A stretch of DNA of 64,000 nt, taken from positions 1,488,001-1,552,000 of the forward strand of contig JABMLP010000003.1 of NCBI GenBank assembly GCA_013176395.1, read 5' to 3'. The DNA comes from Venturia oleaginea. Its lineage: Eukaryota > Ascomycota > Dothideomycetes > Venturiales > Venturiaceae. The notes under the pieces are model-generated. The model made no database searches, had not been told where the DNA came from, and was given only the letters and a program-made list of their open reading frames with translations. Shown here in pieces: positions 23,202-34,359 of this stretch. The first letter of the stretch is position 1, and each line of letters starts with the position of its first letter. The position numbers and the translations under genes were made by a program.

Positions 23202-24937
23202 CTACTTCGCCAAAATAGGCCCCTCAATCCTCCCACTAACATCCATCATCTCCTCACAAATACCCATCTCGTTCAAAAAATCCATGCCAGAAAATCCCTC
23301 CTCAACCGTCCACCGATCCCTAGTGTCATGCAAGACAGCACACGCCTTCCCCAGGATCAAAAGGCCCGGAGGCCTCGATCCCAATTCCTCAACAGCAAGA
23401 CAAACATGTTCCAACGTCGACCGAATGACCCTCTGATCACGACACGACGCCCTCTCAACAATAGCAACAGGTGTGTTCTTAGGCCAAACACCAGTCTTTG
23501 AATCGTCGTTTTTCACAACCAAGCTCTCAACCAGTGACTCGAGACGATGCAACGCCATCAAAAGTACCACCGTCCTCGTTTCCACATACTCCGGTGGCGC
23601 ACACGGTTGTCCCTTTCGTCCAGTTCCGGTGCATATCAGGACCTGGTCTGACACAGCTCGTTGGGTGACTGGTATACCTGCGAATAAGGGAGCCGAGAGA
23701 GCACTGGTGACACCTGGCAAGACAATAGCCTCCCACCCTTTTTCCCGAAACCACAATACCTCTTCCCCCCCTCTACCAAAAAGATATGGATCGCCTTGCT
23801 TCAATCTTAACACCGTCTTCCCTGCTGTCAATCCCGCAAGGCCAAGTTCTAAAAGTTCATTCTGAGCCGCCTCGGCGTTTCCAGGGAATTTACGTGCAAT
23901 GTGTACAGTAGTCCGCCTAGGAATCAAGTCCAGGACGGCACTGGGGACAAGTTTGTCCGCTAGAATGACGTCGGCGAATTTGATCGCGCTCAAGGTCGCT
24001 GCCGTCAAAAGCTCGGGAGAACCCGGCCCGGATCCGGCGAGAATGATATTGTTCCTCTTCTTGACAAGCCGGGCATCTAGTATCGCAGGGGTTGGCAACG
24101 CCGAGTCTGAGGAGGCTGCTTTGTAGCTGGCAAGTATGGAGGAGATATCGTCGTCGGTGATACTGCAGAGGCGTTTCAGGGGCCAATATTCGCATATTTG
24201 GCTTAGCCAGCGCATACGTCTGTTCCTAGCGGCCTCGAGATCTTCAGGTGTCACCAGTTGGTTGAAGGATGCAGATTGTCCCACTGTATCCTCATCCTCT
24301 AATTCCAGTTCTTCCAGTGCGGCGTGCGTTGCCGAAGCGTCTTCTTCGTAGAGTTTCTTCCGTAACGCGCCCATCCGTGATACACCTGTCCCGAGATCAG
24401 AGGGCAAAGAGGAGACGATTTCACGTCTTATCCGTGCAGATAACTTGCAACCCTTTCCGGAAGTTGTGACGCCGATTTGGAGAGGACCATCTATATGAGT
24501 GGAGAGAAGTGTGAAGGTACAGAGCCCTGGGGCGTCAGCGACGTTGACGGGGATCCGTAGTCGTCGGCAGAGATTGGATATATGCATGCCTATTTGATTG
24601 TCAGCTTCTGGTGTTCGCCTGGCCGACGCTTGTGCGTACTCCGGGCATCCCCTCTTCCCAATGTGACAAAGACAGCGTCTACCACACTGCCAACCTCTTC
24701 TCGTCCCAGCGTCGTCAGATCCTCATCCGTGAATGGGCGTTTCCGCCATTCCACCTTCCCTTCTTCAATCTTTTTTGTGAGGCCGTAGTGTACAATAGCG
24801 TCTTCAGGCGCAATGAGTTTGGGGATGGCTCCGACCTCGAGAGATCGTGCGCAACGGGCGCCAGCTAACGGATTGGATCCAATGATGAGGTGAACATGGT
24901 TAGTCGAGTCGATGGCTGTTAGCAGAGAGGGCTGCAT
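23202..24937 (-). CDS. MET1: Met1-type uroporphyrinogen-III C-methyltransferase
   Basis: Exons 24937-24640 and 24589-23202 (minus) join across a 50-nt intron to 561 residues; the first ATG is MQPSLLTAIDSTNHVHLIIG. Residues about 12-200 form a Rossmann-type module like precorrin-2 dehydrogenase (HLIIGSNPLAGARCARSLEV, then LRIPVNVADAPGLCTFTLLS and GVTTSGKGCKLSARIRREI). Residues about 278-530 are the SUMT methyltransferase: IILAGSGPGSPELLT binds SAM, GDPYLFGRGGEE and PGVTSALSAPLFAGIPVTQR follow. The enzyme methylates uroporphyrinogen III to precorrin-2 with SAM, the first step to siroheme, the cofactor of sulfite and nitrite reductase. Yeast Met1 has the same two-part layout and similar length. 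An acidic low-complexity linker (LEELELEDED) separates the modules. Confidence 0.92.
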
Positions 24938-25470
24938 TTTGGGAGTCAAATGTCAGAAGAGCTCGAAAGCAAATGATGGGGAATATCCAGTCCTAAAGTA
25001 TCTCCTAGGATCACCCGGGCTCTGAGGATTCAAGTGGGAACAGGATCACGATGGCAGGCGACAATGAGAGATAGGAGCATGGGATAGACATTTTATTATC
25101 TATAGGCAGCTTGTTTTTTCTTTGGTTGACTTTTAGTTGCGCGATATCGATGGCGAATCTCGGAAATGCTGGTCGTGGCGCTAGAAAATCGACTGTCTCC
25201 GTTATCGCCGGAGAATACATCCGCCACTGACAAGGCTCGGCCTTTGATTCGTCTGCCTTGTCATTGGTGGGCGTTCGCTGACAGCCTGACACCAATCTTT
25301 ACAACATGGGTTTCCGTGGTGCGCTTCTCCAGAATCCCAAAGAATGCTTGTTTTCAACATAAACATTATCGGGGAATACGATGATGTTGATCAAATATTA
25401 GACATAGCAGCCACGAAGTAGTCTCATAGCCTGGTAATGTCCCTTGATAGATGAAAAGTAGGTGTCTCAA
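24938..25470. other. intergenic, no gene seen
   Basis: 533 bp between the start of MET1 and the 3' end of the Rogdi/Rav2 gene. No feature recognised; should hold the MET1 promoter. Confidence 0.5.
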
Positions 25471-26553
25471 TTATTGATCATCCTCATCTTGGCCCATAAC
25501 AATATCTAGTGCCTTCCTGCCGAGCGCTACACTTCTCTCCAGCGCATTCAGTTTCGCCATGGCGGCCATCAAATTGGGATCTTGACTTTCCACCCTGACC
25601 TTCTCTTTGACCTTGACTTCTTGGTTTTTGTAAGTGAAAACCTGATCCGCCTCGTCGTGTACCGGTACTCGTGATGCGCCCAAAGCAGAAGCCAGACGAT
25701 TGCCGAAGCTGAATGCGGACAATTCGGATTGACCAGGTTGTATAGGATCCAACATTCGGATTTCCAGGAGAAGACTTGCGTCGACTATGCAGAGGTGGAA
25801 GGCTAGGTTTATGGGAAGGGGTGGTTCGAAAGTCTTTTCTTAATGTTAGATGTGCATCTGAATTGTAATTACCAAGGAGACCACATACCTCAGCTCCGAC
25901 AGCATGCTGCCACCATGGTATCAGTTTTTCCGGCGCACCCTTCAACGCAGCTTTCGCTTCTGAGATGTTGACATCCAGCAGCCTCAGCTGTCCTGCGATG
26001 AAATGCGGATCCTTTGAATCGCCGGCCCAAGTGCTCGCGTCGACGACATCAAGACATGCATTTATGAGTGTGCGCGCAGCAGTCAGTTGCTCCAGGACCA
26101 AGGTAGGGGCTTGAGGCGCGGAAGATATAACCAGAGGGTAACTTGTCTGGCCCTTGATTGGAGGTAGTGTAGCTAGTCGTAATTGGATGTTCTGACGCAA
26201 CGCTGGTGTTAGAAGATGCACTCATGCGGTGAGGCATTTTGTCAAAACATACGCCTTTGACTACCCGCGTTCCTACACGCGTAATAAAGCCTTTGAGACT
26301 TTCAGACCGATGTGAGGACACCACGAGGGTGGAGCCTTGTTCCGTTGGCGCAAGTAGAGACGACACTTCTTCAAGGCCAGCTTTGAGGTCTTTTAGTGTG
26401 TCTTGCAAGGCAGCGAGGAGCCATTCAAGCTCATTGGCCTACGTCTACTGTTACCTTAGAAGGCATTCGATAGATGACAGTCCATACCAGTGACTTTGTC
26501 TCCTCGTCAGCCAATTGCTGAGCAGGGATAGACGGCCAAATGGCGGTTGCCAT
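25471..26553 (-). CDS. Rogdi/Rav2-family protein (RAVE subunit 2-like)
   Basis: Exons 26553-26488, 26438-26253, 26191-25889 and 25833-25471 (minus) join to 305 residues. Order of segments: MATAIWPSIPAQQLADEETK; ANELEWLLAALQDTLKDLKA, the helical opening of the Rogdi domain; NIQLRLATLPPIKGQTSYPL; WWQHAVGAE joined to TFEPPLPINLAFHLCIVDAS; and a C-terminal leucine-rich helix (LNALERSVALGRKALDIV). Alternating helix/beta pattern and the FEPPLPxNLxFHL block match fungal Rogdi/Rav2 proteins. In yeast Rav2 is part of RAVE, which reassembles V1 and Vo sectors of the vacuolar ATPase after glucose return. Assigned from motif memory, not from a search. Retaining the third intron would give a nonsense tail. 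Confidence 0.75.
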
Positions 26554-27206
26554 TGTGGGAAAGCCTGGTGTTGCTAGATGTGGACCTACGTTGCGTTCGG
26601 AGGAGACTCAGGAGAGCCACGGACACGGATGTCATCGGAAGAGGATCACGGGGTGTTCGTGCTAATTCGAAATTTCCAGGTTTTACTTATGATCTGCGCG
26701 AGAGCTCGAGCCAGATTGGCGTTTGATCGTGGCGCAGCATGAGGCCGAGGGACATGGGGATGGAGACGAAACATCAGACCAGTCTTGTGCGCGTAGAATA
26801 GACAAACATTGAAACAAGGTATTGATACTGCCTTGACTATAACCAGACCTGTGCGATGCCTCCCTCTATCCATCTTCTGCCTATTCCTCAACGAGCTCAC
26901 TTCCTTACCAGGGCTGGAACGTCTTCAAGCCGTGGTCCAAACTGCTGCTAGTATTGACTCGTTGGCTTGTATGACGATCTAGGAGCTGCGTCATAAGACG
27001 TCGGGGACACTGGACAAGGCCTCTTTCTCAGCCTATATGAAGAATCTCTCTCTTCTCCTCGTTACAAAACACTTCTTCATATACCTTAATACTAATCAAA
27101 CCCTGCGCGCGTAGACCGACATCAAAAGCCCTCGGATCCCGTCTATTGACATATACCCCAGCAGCCATCTCCCCAACTTTCCCTGCCGTGCATCGTAACC
27201 ACAACA
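26554..27206. other. divergent intergenic region, no gene seen
   Basis: 653 bp between divergent starts of the Rogdi/Rav2 gene and the SUR7-family gene. C/T-rich patches precede both starts; no ORF is convincing. Confidence 0.5.
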
Positions 27207-28126
27207 ATGGCTGCCCGTAAGAACCTTTCCATGAACCCACAAACACAATGAACCAGTCCCAAGCTCACCTCTTGCAGGTCCCATACTCGGACTCATATCC
27301 CTAATCCTCCTCGCCGGCGGCATCGTCATGCAATTCCTAACCATTCTATCTGGAGCTGTTTCCGGCTCGCCCGAGGACCAGATCTACTTCCTGCAATCAA
27401 CCACCAATGGCATCCCAAACGCGCGGAACCCAACCCGATGGACCTTTTTCGCAATCACCGGAGTAGACGCCAACGGCCACAACGCAGACTACGGAAACGT
27501 CGTTCCAGCCCTGCCCTTTGACCCTCCACGAAACTTTGGTACTCCAACCGGTATCCCAGCCTCGTTCATCGGGTAAGTTCAATTGTCCCGCGTCAACGCA
27601 ATATAATACCAGATCCTGACGTACAAATAAGAACGCATTACTACTACTACCTGTCCCGATTCATGTTCGCATTCTACCTAATCGCAATCTTCTTCGCCGT
27701 CGTAGCCTTCTTCACCGGCATGCTAGCTCTCTGCACCCGTCTCGGCGCCTATCTATCCTCACTAACAACAGCAATGGCATTCTTCTTCCAAGCCCTCGCA
27801 GCATCTCTAATGACGTGAGTCCCCTCCCCCGCTATGCCAGTACGACGCAAAGACTAACAAAATCCAGCGCCTGGACCGTAAAAGGCCGCAACCGCTTCCG
27901 AAGCTCCGGCCAAGACTCCCACCTCGGCGTAAAAGCATACGCCTTCACCTGGGCCGCATTCGCTTGTTTCCTAATCGCAACCCTGACCTTCTGCCTCGGC
28001 GGCTCTGCAGGACGCGAAAAGCGCACGACTGGTCTAGGACGAAAAGGAAGTAGGCGTTCCCGCAACTCGACCCGTGGTTCTTTCATCGGAAGCGAGCGTG
28101 CTGGCGTCAAGGATGATTATGCTTAG
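27207..28126 (+). CDS. SUR7/PalI-family membrane protein
   Basis: Exons 27207-27216, 27278-27572, 27632-27814 and 27868-28126 give 248 residues. The first exon is only 10 nt (ATG GCT GCC C). Four hydrophobic segments are visible: GLISLILLAGGIVMQFLTIL, MFAFYLIAIFFAVVAFFTGM, LTTAMAFFFQALAASLMTAW, and AFTWAAFACFLIATLTFCLG. The long extracellular loop between TM1 and TM2 has the family-like WTFFAITG and a NxxDYGNVVPALPFDPP-type segment; the C-terminal tail is basic and cytosolic. SUR7-family proteins sit at eisosomes (membrane compartment of Can1) or act in pH/cell-wall signalling (PalI). Which subgroup applies here cannot be decided. The tail is short, which fits a Sur7-like member better than PalI. 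Confidence 0.8.
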
Positions 28127-28432
28127 AAGTCTTACATACATATATTCTCTGTCCCTCTTTGCATTACATACATCAATCAACTCAGGATATACCGTCCCGG
28201 TTTTCTTCAAGCATATTTAATGTCTTCATCTTTTTTGGAGCCTTGGAGAGACACTGTAATATATCATGCCGGCCAGTCATGTAGATTGAGTACCACAACT
28301 ACCACACAATGAATATCTCTAATCATTATCCAAATACCTGTATCACAATCTTGAAGGTACATACAAATCAAGAATCAACAATCGATCCGAAAACTATGCA
28401 AAAAGCGCAGAAGATTAGATACCATAACGTAT
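28127..28432. other. intergenic, no gene seen
   Basis: 306 bp of 3' sequence of the SUR7-family gene up to the transposon terminus; nothing recognised. Confidence 0.5.
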
Positions 28433-28465
28433 TCCACCACCGAGCCGGCCACTTTTCCTTGGCAC
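28433..28465 (+). repeat. left terminal inverted repeat of the pogo-like element
   Basis: 33 bp starting TCCACCACCGAGCCGGCCAC; identical to the reverse complement of 30211-30243. Confidence 0.95.
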
Positions 28466-28477
28466 GACCAACTCATG

Positions 28478-30186
28478 TTACGACTCTTCGATTTTATCGC
28501 TATCTACAATAGATTCCAAGTCCGTCGTGCTACTATCTGATTCAGAAGATATCTCGATATCCTTTTTACACGTTCGCGCATTGTGCCCAGTCGCGCCGCA
28601 GTTCCCACAGCGCCTCTGAGTTGGTCGGGCTGTTTCTTGATCACCACTACTACGAGTATTCTTTGATCCCTGAGGCGCAACAGACGCCTCAGCAGCTACC
28701 CGCGCTGCTGCAGTCCCATACTCCATAGTACCAACTTGCTGGATCCGCTTTCTTTTACGCGATTTTCGCTTCGTCATTACTGCCAATTGCTCTTCAAGCT
28801 CGTGGTTTCGTGCAACAAGTAGGGCGTTCTGGTGCAGCATCAATTCAGCGCCTTTAACAAGCTGTGAAAAGCCTGCCTGCGCAGTAACTGGTGACCGAGT
28901 AAAAGACTCGCTTACGAGCTTGAATTGGGATCCAAATTCATGAGTATTGCTTGGAGTCTTTGGCTGCCACGGCGTTTCTAGGAGACGGGGTTCTGGCGGG
29001 GTACGTAGCCGTACTTCAAGGCGATCCAACACTACCTGCGCGTTAATAGGGACTAGCCCTACTGCTTCAAAGGCCTTTCGACAATTCTCTTCCGTGAACA
29101 CGTCGAAAAACGCGTCTTTAAAGGCAGGGAGAAAGCATTCCTTATTGATATGGTAGACGCGTCGGCGTGCCAAGTCCCGGACGCGTTGAAAGTACTTGCG
29201 CTTCAATGGCGAGAAGCAGACCACGTCAAGAGGCTGGAGTATATGCGACAAATGCGGTGGCATACAGAGGATTAGGATCTTGTTTTCGAGGCAGTAGTCC
29301 TTGAAATTCTGGTTGAGATGGCTCTCATGGCCGTCCAAAATGAGTAGCCTATTACCCCCCCCCCCACCTGCCGCGCCTTTGTATACGCGTCAAAATGCTT
29401 CAACCACCCAAGACCAAGCGCATTGTTTGTCCAGCCGTTCTCAGAGACTGAAAGCTTCCAATTCCGTGGTATATCTGCCTCCTCATACCACGCAGAGATG
29501 TGAACGCGTCCTTTATAGATAATAAACGGCGGGGTCGCATACCCAGCTGCGCAGATGCTCTGAATAATCGTAACCCATTCGCGATCGCCCGGCTGGATGA
29601 GTTCAGGCCTTGTACGTCTTTCAGAAGCTGTGACGACCTTCATTGACCCAATAACGCCCATCTGGAAGCCAATCTCGTCAAAGTTGTGCGTATCCTCGTC
29701 GTGGACGCCGTACTTGGCTTTACTATCTGCAACTAGCTTGAACCACGCGCCAATTACTTCTGGATCCTCCTGTAGTATCCTCTGCCTATCCTTTGCTCGA
29801 TTGAAGGCTACCTTGAGCTCATCTGAGCGCGTTACGAATCTCTCAGCCCAGTTTTTGCCTACTGGCTCTCCACCGCGTATACCCAGTAGTTTATCCGCCA
29901 TATCTGCCACCTCGCAAAGCCGGGGTGCGAATCCTCGCGAATCGAGATCGAGGATATATCGGATAATAGTTTGCTCTTCTATCGTAGTGAGCTTATGAGA
30001 GTTTGGGCGAGTTTGAGATCGAGAGGTGATTCCGCGGAGCCGATCAGAGAGCCTTTGGTGTTTAACGTTAAAGGCTGTAGCAACGCGCCGTAGGCTTTAA
30101 AATTGGCCAGAGGTATAAGCCTGAAGAGCGAGATCAATTCTACCTTCTTCTTCTTGAACGGCTATCGCGTTGCGTTGTTGAGACAT
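28478..30186 (-). pseudogene. pogo/Fot-like transposase, broken
   Basis: Starting from the ATG at 30186 (MSQQRNAIAVQEEEGRIDLA) the frame has an in-frame TAA at 30099-30097 (codon 30, in SGQF*SLRRVATAFNV). It then runs through a CENP-B-like HTH (RLSDRLRGI, then WAERFVTRSDELKVAF) into the DDE domain: NFDEIGFQMG carries the first Asp. A run of 11 C at 29355-29365 (G on the coding strand) shifts the frame. The second frame supplies LDGHESHLN (second Asp), PPHLSHILQPLDVVCFSPLK (third Asp) and, near the end, a CCHC zinc knuckle CGNCGATGHNARTC and an acidic tail. Domain order and DDD triad match fungal Fot/pogo transposases. Two lesions make it non-autonomous unless the homopolymer count is a sequencing error. 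Confidence 0.9.
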
Positions 30187-30210
30187 TACGTGTTAAAGAG
30201 GATAAGGGCT

Positions 30211-30243
30211 GTGCCAAGGAAAAGTGGCCGGCTCGGTGGTGGA
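30211..30243 (-). repeat. right terminal inverted repeat of the pogo-like element
   Basis: 33 bp beginning GTGCCAAGGAAAAGTGGCCG; perfect inverted copy of the left end. Confidence 0.95.
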
Positions 30244-30967
30244 TTTAGAATCATCAACTTCATACCACAAGACTCCTAGTTTTAACTCATACCCGTCAAA
30301 ATAACCTCCATATCAACCTCCATTGCTCCATTCCCACATCTCCACATACACTCACTTCCATCTCATCGTCACCTGTTCATCATTCCATCAAGTGCAATAC
30401 TACCATTGTAAACCAATACGGCTCTGTAAATACCAGTCAAAAAACAATATCCCCCCGAAAAGTTCTTTGCAGGTCCTATCGATATCGATACCATAACATG
30501 ATGCGCAAAATCAAGAAGAAAATAAGCTCCATCGTTAGTTTCATGTGATAGTGGTGCAAATATCTGAATCTAGGCGTCCTTCATCCTTTCCCCCTCAATC
30601 GACGGACGCGCGAAAGAAATATTGGTTCCCCACCTTGATAAATCCTGCCTGCTCATTTCATTTCTTCCCCCTTGCAAAATCAAGATGCCTTGAGGCACCG
30701 TCGTGCCTTGGAGCACCGTTGTACCCAGAAGCACCGGCGTGCCTAGAAGCAGTCCGTCAAACCCATAATAGAAGTAGAGAGGTGCTTCTCGCTATTGTCA
30801 ACCCATTCGCCCGCACCTGTCGCTATGCTAAATATAATGACGATCAAGGAAATGTAGAATAAATAAGGGAAGAAAGTATGCTATAACCCGTGGGGAAAGA
30901 CTTCACAATTATTTCTGGTGAAAGCAGAGCACTGCTGTAAAAGCCTGTCAAATCAAGGCGACCAACG
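30244..30967. other. intergenic, no gene seen
   Basis: 724 bp between the transposon and the 3' end of the otubain gene. A short imperfect repeat of about 18 bp (AGCACCGTTGTACCCAGA type, three units near 30.69-30.75 kb) is visible. No gene. Confidence 0.45.
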
Positions 30968-33036
30968 TTACTGAGAATGAGACGATCTTTTACGGCCTCT
31001 TTCAACAGGCTGGTGGTATTCAATGGCCGCTTCCCACTGCAAAGGCTCGAAGTCCGGACTGTTGAAGTGGGCAGGGTTGAAGTGTGAGCTTCTCAGCAAA
31101 TTAGTATGTTATAAAATCTCGTGACTAAAAGACAGGTACATACTTGAGGAAGGCTGCAGTCTGGCACATGGAACGAGGCGGTGCACTCGGAGCAAGGTTG
31201 TTCTCATACTCCCATACAGAAGGCCGAAAAGGATGGTGTACAGGACGATGCGGGATGCCCAGTGTAGTGACCGCAGGTGGCGTTATCGGAACAGCTTGAG
31301 GGGTGAATTCGGGCGCATGGACCAGTGTGGCTGCATAATTCGGCGTAGGTGCTGCACGTGGCGACTCGACTTGCAACGCTGTCGGAGCGGGAGCAAAGTC
31401 GTACTGCTGGTAACCCGACCAGCCTACGCTTGAGGGCGTGTAGAACGATCCTCCCGGAATCTCGATCCCTACGTCGAACGGGATCTTCTGGTGGATCGGG
31501 TCAGTAGACTGGTAATTAAGTGCAACCAGGACATCTTGCTGCTGAATCGGCACAGGCTTTGACGGAAAGTCATTTTGCTTGTAGAGAATGTCATAATGAC
31601 CCCTGGCGCACAGGAATTAGCGAAGTGAAAGACAATTGTAACTTTTCCATACTCACGGTCGGTATAGCAGCCAGAAGGTGACAAGAACCGGTTGTGCCAC
31701 TCCAGTGTGGTCCTCGGGCGCAAACCGATATACCTGCGGATTGCTTCCCTCAGTGCGGTCGAGGTAAGTAATCTCAACAGCAATGCCAGCTGGTTTGACG
31801 AGCACGTCGATAAGCGCACTCATTCCCACATGCTCGATCTCGCATACTGCTGCTTCGATGTGCGATTGACAGTAGCTTCGCAACGGCTCACTGATAAAGT
31901 GCTCATAATTCTGCGGATATTTCTGCATCCGGGCACTCGTGAGTAACTGTGCAATGGTTAGTTGCATGACAGCAGTTCACGAAGCGTGGAGGCATGCCTT
32001 GAGATATGTGATGATGCTCATCGAGGCATGCATGTCGTTGAATGTCTCCAACAGCACTGCGGAAGCAGTTCCGGCATTGGATGTCTTGCGCAGCAATTCG
32101 ATTGTGTCTTCCATGAAATCATCGTACAAGTGCTCCTCGAATCCAGCATCGTTCAGAATCGTGCAAAGAGACTTGAGTCGCGTCTCTTCTTCGAGGAATT
32201 TGTGGGGATCTCCGATACGGACGAGGGCTTCAAAGTAGCTGAATGCGACAGCTGTGCCATTGTCAGTGATTGGCACAAAAAGAAAAAATTGGATGGGCAA
32301 ACCTCGCCAGCCACAATGGCCATCGCCTCGACAGGTGCGATACTGGGGGTATAGTTGCGGGATGGACTATATCGATGAGAGTCAGTTGCTGCAAGTCGAA
32401 TGCGGGGCGACGGCGCTTGGGTCAAACACACGGCAGTTTTTGCTTGATAAACGGGATCTGCGTTGGCATATTCAGTTGTGATGGCACTGCTGGAGAGGAT
32501 CTCGCTGACGAGAGGACCCTAACAGAAAGTCAGTATACAAGGGGAGAGACTCAGGGACGGCTATCTTCGGTGGAAAGGATGGGTAGCGGAAGCAAAGACA
32601 CGCGTGGGGATATGGATTGGGAGCGACTTGCATTGGCCTCGGGCTCCCACTTATTGGAGAGCTCCTGCAGACGGGCAAGTTCCTCGTCCGGCGACTGGCC
32701 AAAGGAACCCATCCTCAGGGTGCTCTGATGGAGGAAGGCGTCGTGGTGAAGGTGGGAATGCGAATGGTTATTTTGGTTCAGGTGCGGGTAGGCTTGATGA
32801 TGGTTGGAGGTGGTGTGGGTACGGTCGACGACGACGGGTAGACCCGCTGGCCTGAACGGTCGTCCTCTCTGCGCGACCCCACCAAAGCTCGCGGAAGAAG
32901 GAGGGGCTAAGCCGCCTTCGTTGAACAGTCCTTGCGCGGGGTGGCCGCGCTGATAATGTTGCTGTTGTTGCTGATGGACTCCGTGAAGAGTGTAGTTGTG
33001 CAGCGGCAGCATATGGAAATCCGTTTGCCCGTTCAT
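30968..33036 (-). CDS. otubain-like deubiquitinase (peptidase C65)
   Basis: Seven exons on the minus strand (33036-32632, 32518-32432, 32366-32303, 32251-31998, 31946-31657, 31602-31144, 31088-30968) give about 559 residues. Exon 1 is a Gln/His-rich disordered region. Exon 2-3 reads NGPLVSEILSSSAITTEYAN and YRTCRGDGHCGWR: GDGHCGW holds the catalytic Asp and Cys of the OTU fold. Exon 4 continues AVAFSYFEALVRIGDPHKFL. Exon 5 has LLTSARMQKYPQNYEHFI and VEITYLDRTEG; exon 6 starts GHYDILYK with the catalytic His. This is the OTUB1/2 layout, which removes ubiquitin chains. The C-terminal half is a Pro-rich tail ending SHFNPAHFNSPDFEPLQWE. Introns 1 and 4 appear to use GC donors (see findings). The last acceptor may be 3 nt upstream. 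Confidence 0.88.
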
Positions 33037-34359
33037 GTTCGCGAAAGTGCGGCAGGGCCGTCTTCCCCAATTCGCGGATTTGGTTTTCTATGTTCAACAC
33101 CTTCCTGTCCCCTGTTTGTATTGCTTGGATGGGCGATTATCGATGGACAAGTATGCCAGCAACGGAACGTGCCGAGGAGTGATGGACTGCTAGCAGAGAG
33201 GAGAGAAGGGAGAGGCGACGGGGAGGTAGCTGGTAGTTTGCAATCCAAGAGCACAGCAGCAATTTAGCAACGAGGCAGGCAAGCAAGCAAGAAGCAGCGA
33301 GTGGGCAGCGCAGCAGTTTTCAGGTCATCTTCAGAGCATCCATCGAGCAGCCAGATGACAGACGTGATGCTCAAAGACTTTAGTATATATGCAGAGCCTT
33401 CCACCATTTTGGCTTTGTGTCACGATTCTGATGGGCAATATATCTGGGCGACCTAGCCGGTCTCCCCTTAGAATAATGAAGCCAGCAGCCAGGCACAAAG
33501 GTTCTCTGCAATACACGCCTCTGAAACGAACGAGCCTGCGGTCGTACTGTCCAGACAGCTTGCGCTGGATCTCGACCCGTTGACTCCTGGCAGACACGCC
33601 TCCTGCACATCCAGTAATGTGCGTGGAACCAGGCGAGACGTATTTCGCTGCGCACAAAGGACTGGATGGCCTCTTCATCACCTGCGATTTCAAATATCGG
33701 ATGCCATGCGCTAGAGTACATGAGGTTACATTGAGATGCCTGGCTATCGAGCTTCCTAGATCGAGGACAATGACAAAACATCAAGCCTTGAGAGTCCCAG
33801 GACCCTGGAGCATGCACTCTTCACCCGCTTGATTCGCTCCTCGCGCCGACGTTGTACATATGCATGCGCCAAGTCGAAGACAAGGAAAAGTCGAAAGACC
33901 GACGACCCTGGTGAGTGGAAGTCAGCACCGTTGAAGGACGACGAATCATCTCCGAGGGGTATGAGTTCTTCAGAACTCAGCTATATGTGGCGTGTTGTGT
34001 GTCCAGAGGCTTTGCAGCTGCCGATCTGTGTCCATCCATACTGCGCAAAACATGGTAATTGACAAAGCGACAAAGACGAGCACCACAAGCCAATCGAGAC
34101 CGCCAAATAGTCCCTAGCAACGGCGCATCTCGCTTCTTTAAGCAACAAAGCGGACAGAGATTCTAAGAGTGGTACCAGAGAAAGGTGATATTACCTTGTT
34201 TTGTTGCGTTCAGCAGCAGGTCTCAACTATTTCAGTAGTATCAGCTGCCATTCAATGCTGGCACCCGTCAGACCGGCAGGGCTTCATCTCCAATCACGAG
34301 ATTGATCCCTCCAGATCGACTGGCATCGCATAGATGAGGCGCGCAGCGGCTGATGCGCG
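33037..34359. other. intergenic, no gene seen
   Basis: 1.3 kb between the otubain start and the CSN2 3' end. Several open frames on both strands (for example 33380-33817 minus) have no recognisable content. Probably a long 5' leader/promoter of the otubain gene. Confidence 0.4.

Larger units (their letters stand above)
28433..30243 (-). mobile_element. pogo/Fot-like DNA transposon, complete but defective
   Basis: The 1811-bp element is bounded by perfect 33-bp terminal inverted repeats (28433-28465 and 30211-30243). It encodes one transposase on the minus strand, broken by a nonsense codon and a homopolymer frameshift. Flanks are AT-rich; TA occurs close to both ends (CGTA/TT at left, TT/TA at right), but the exact TA duplication is offset by one base and is not certain. 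It lies between the SUR7-family gene and the otubain gene and interrupts neither. Confidence 0.93.
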
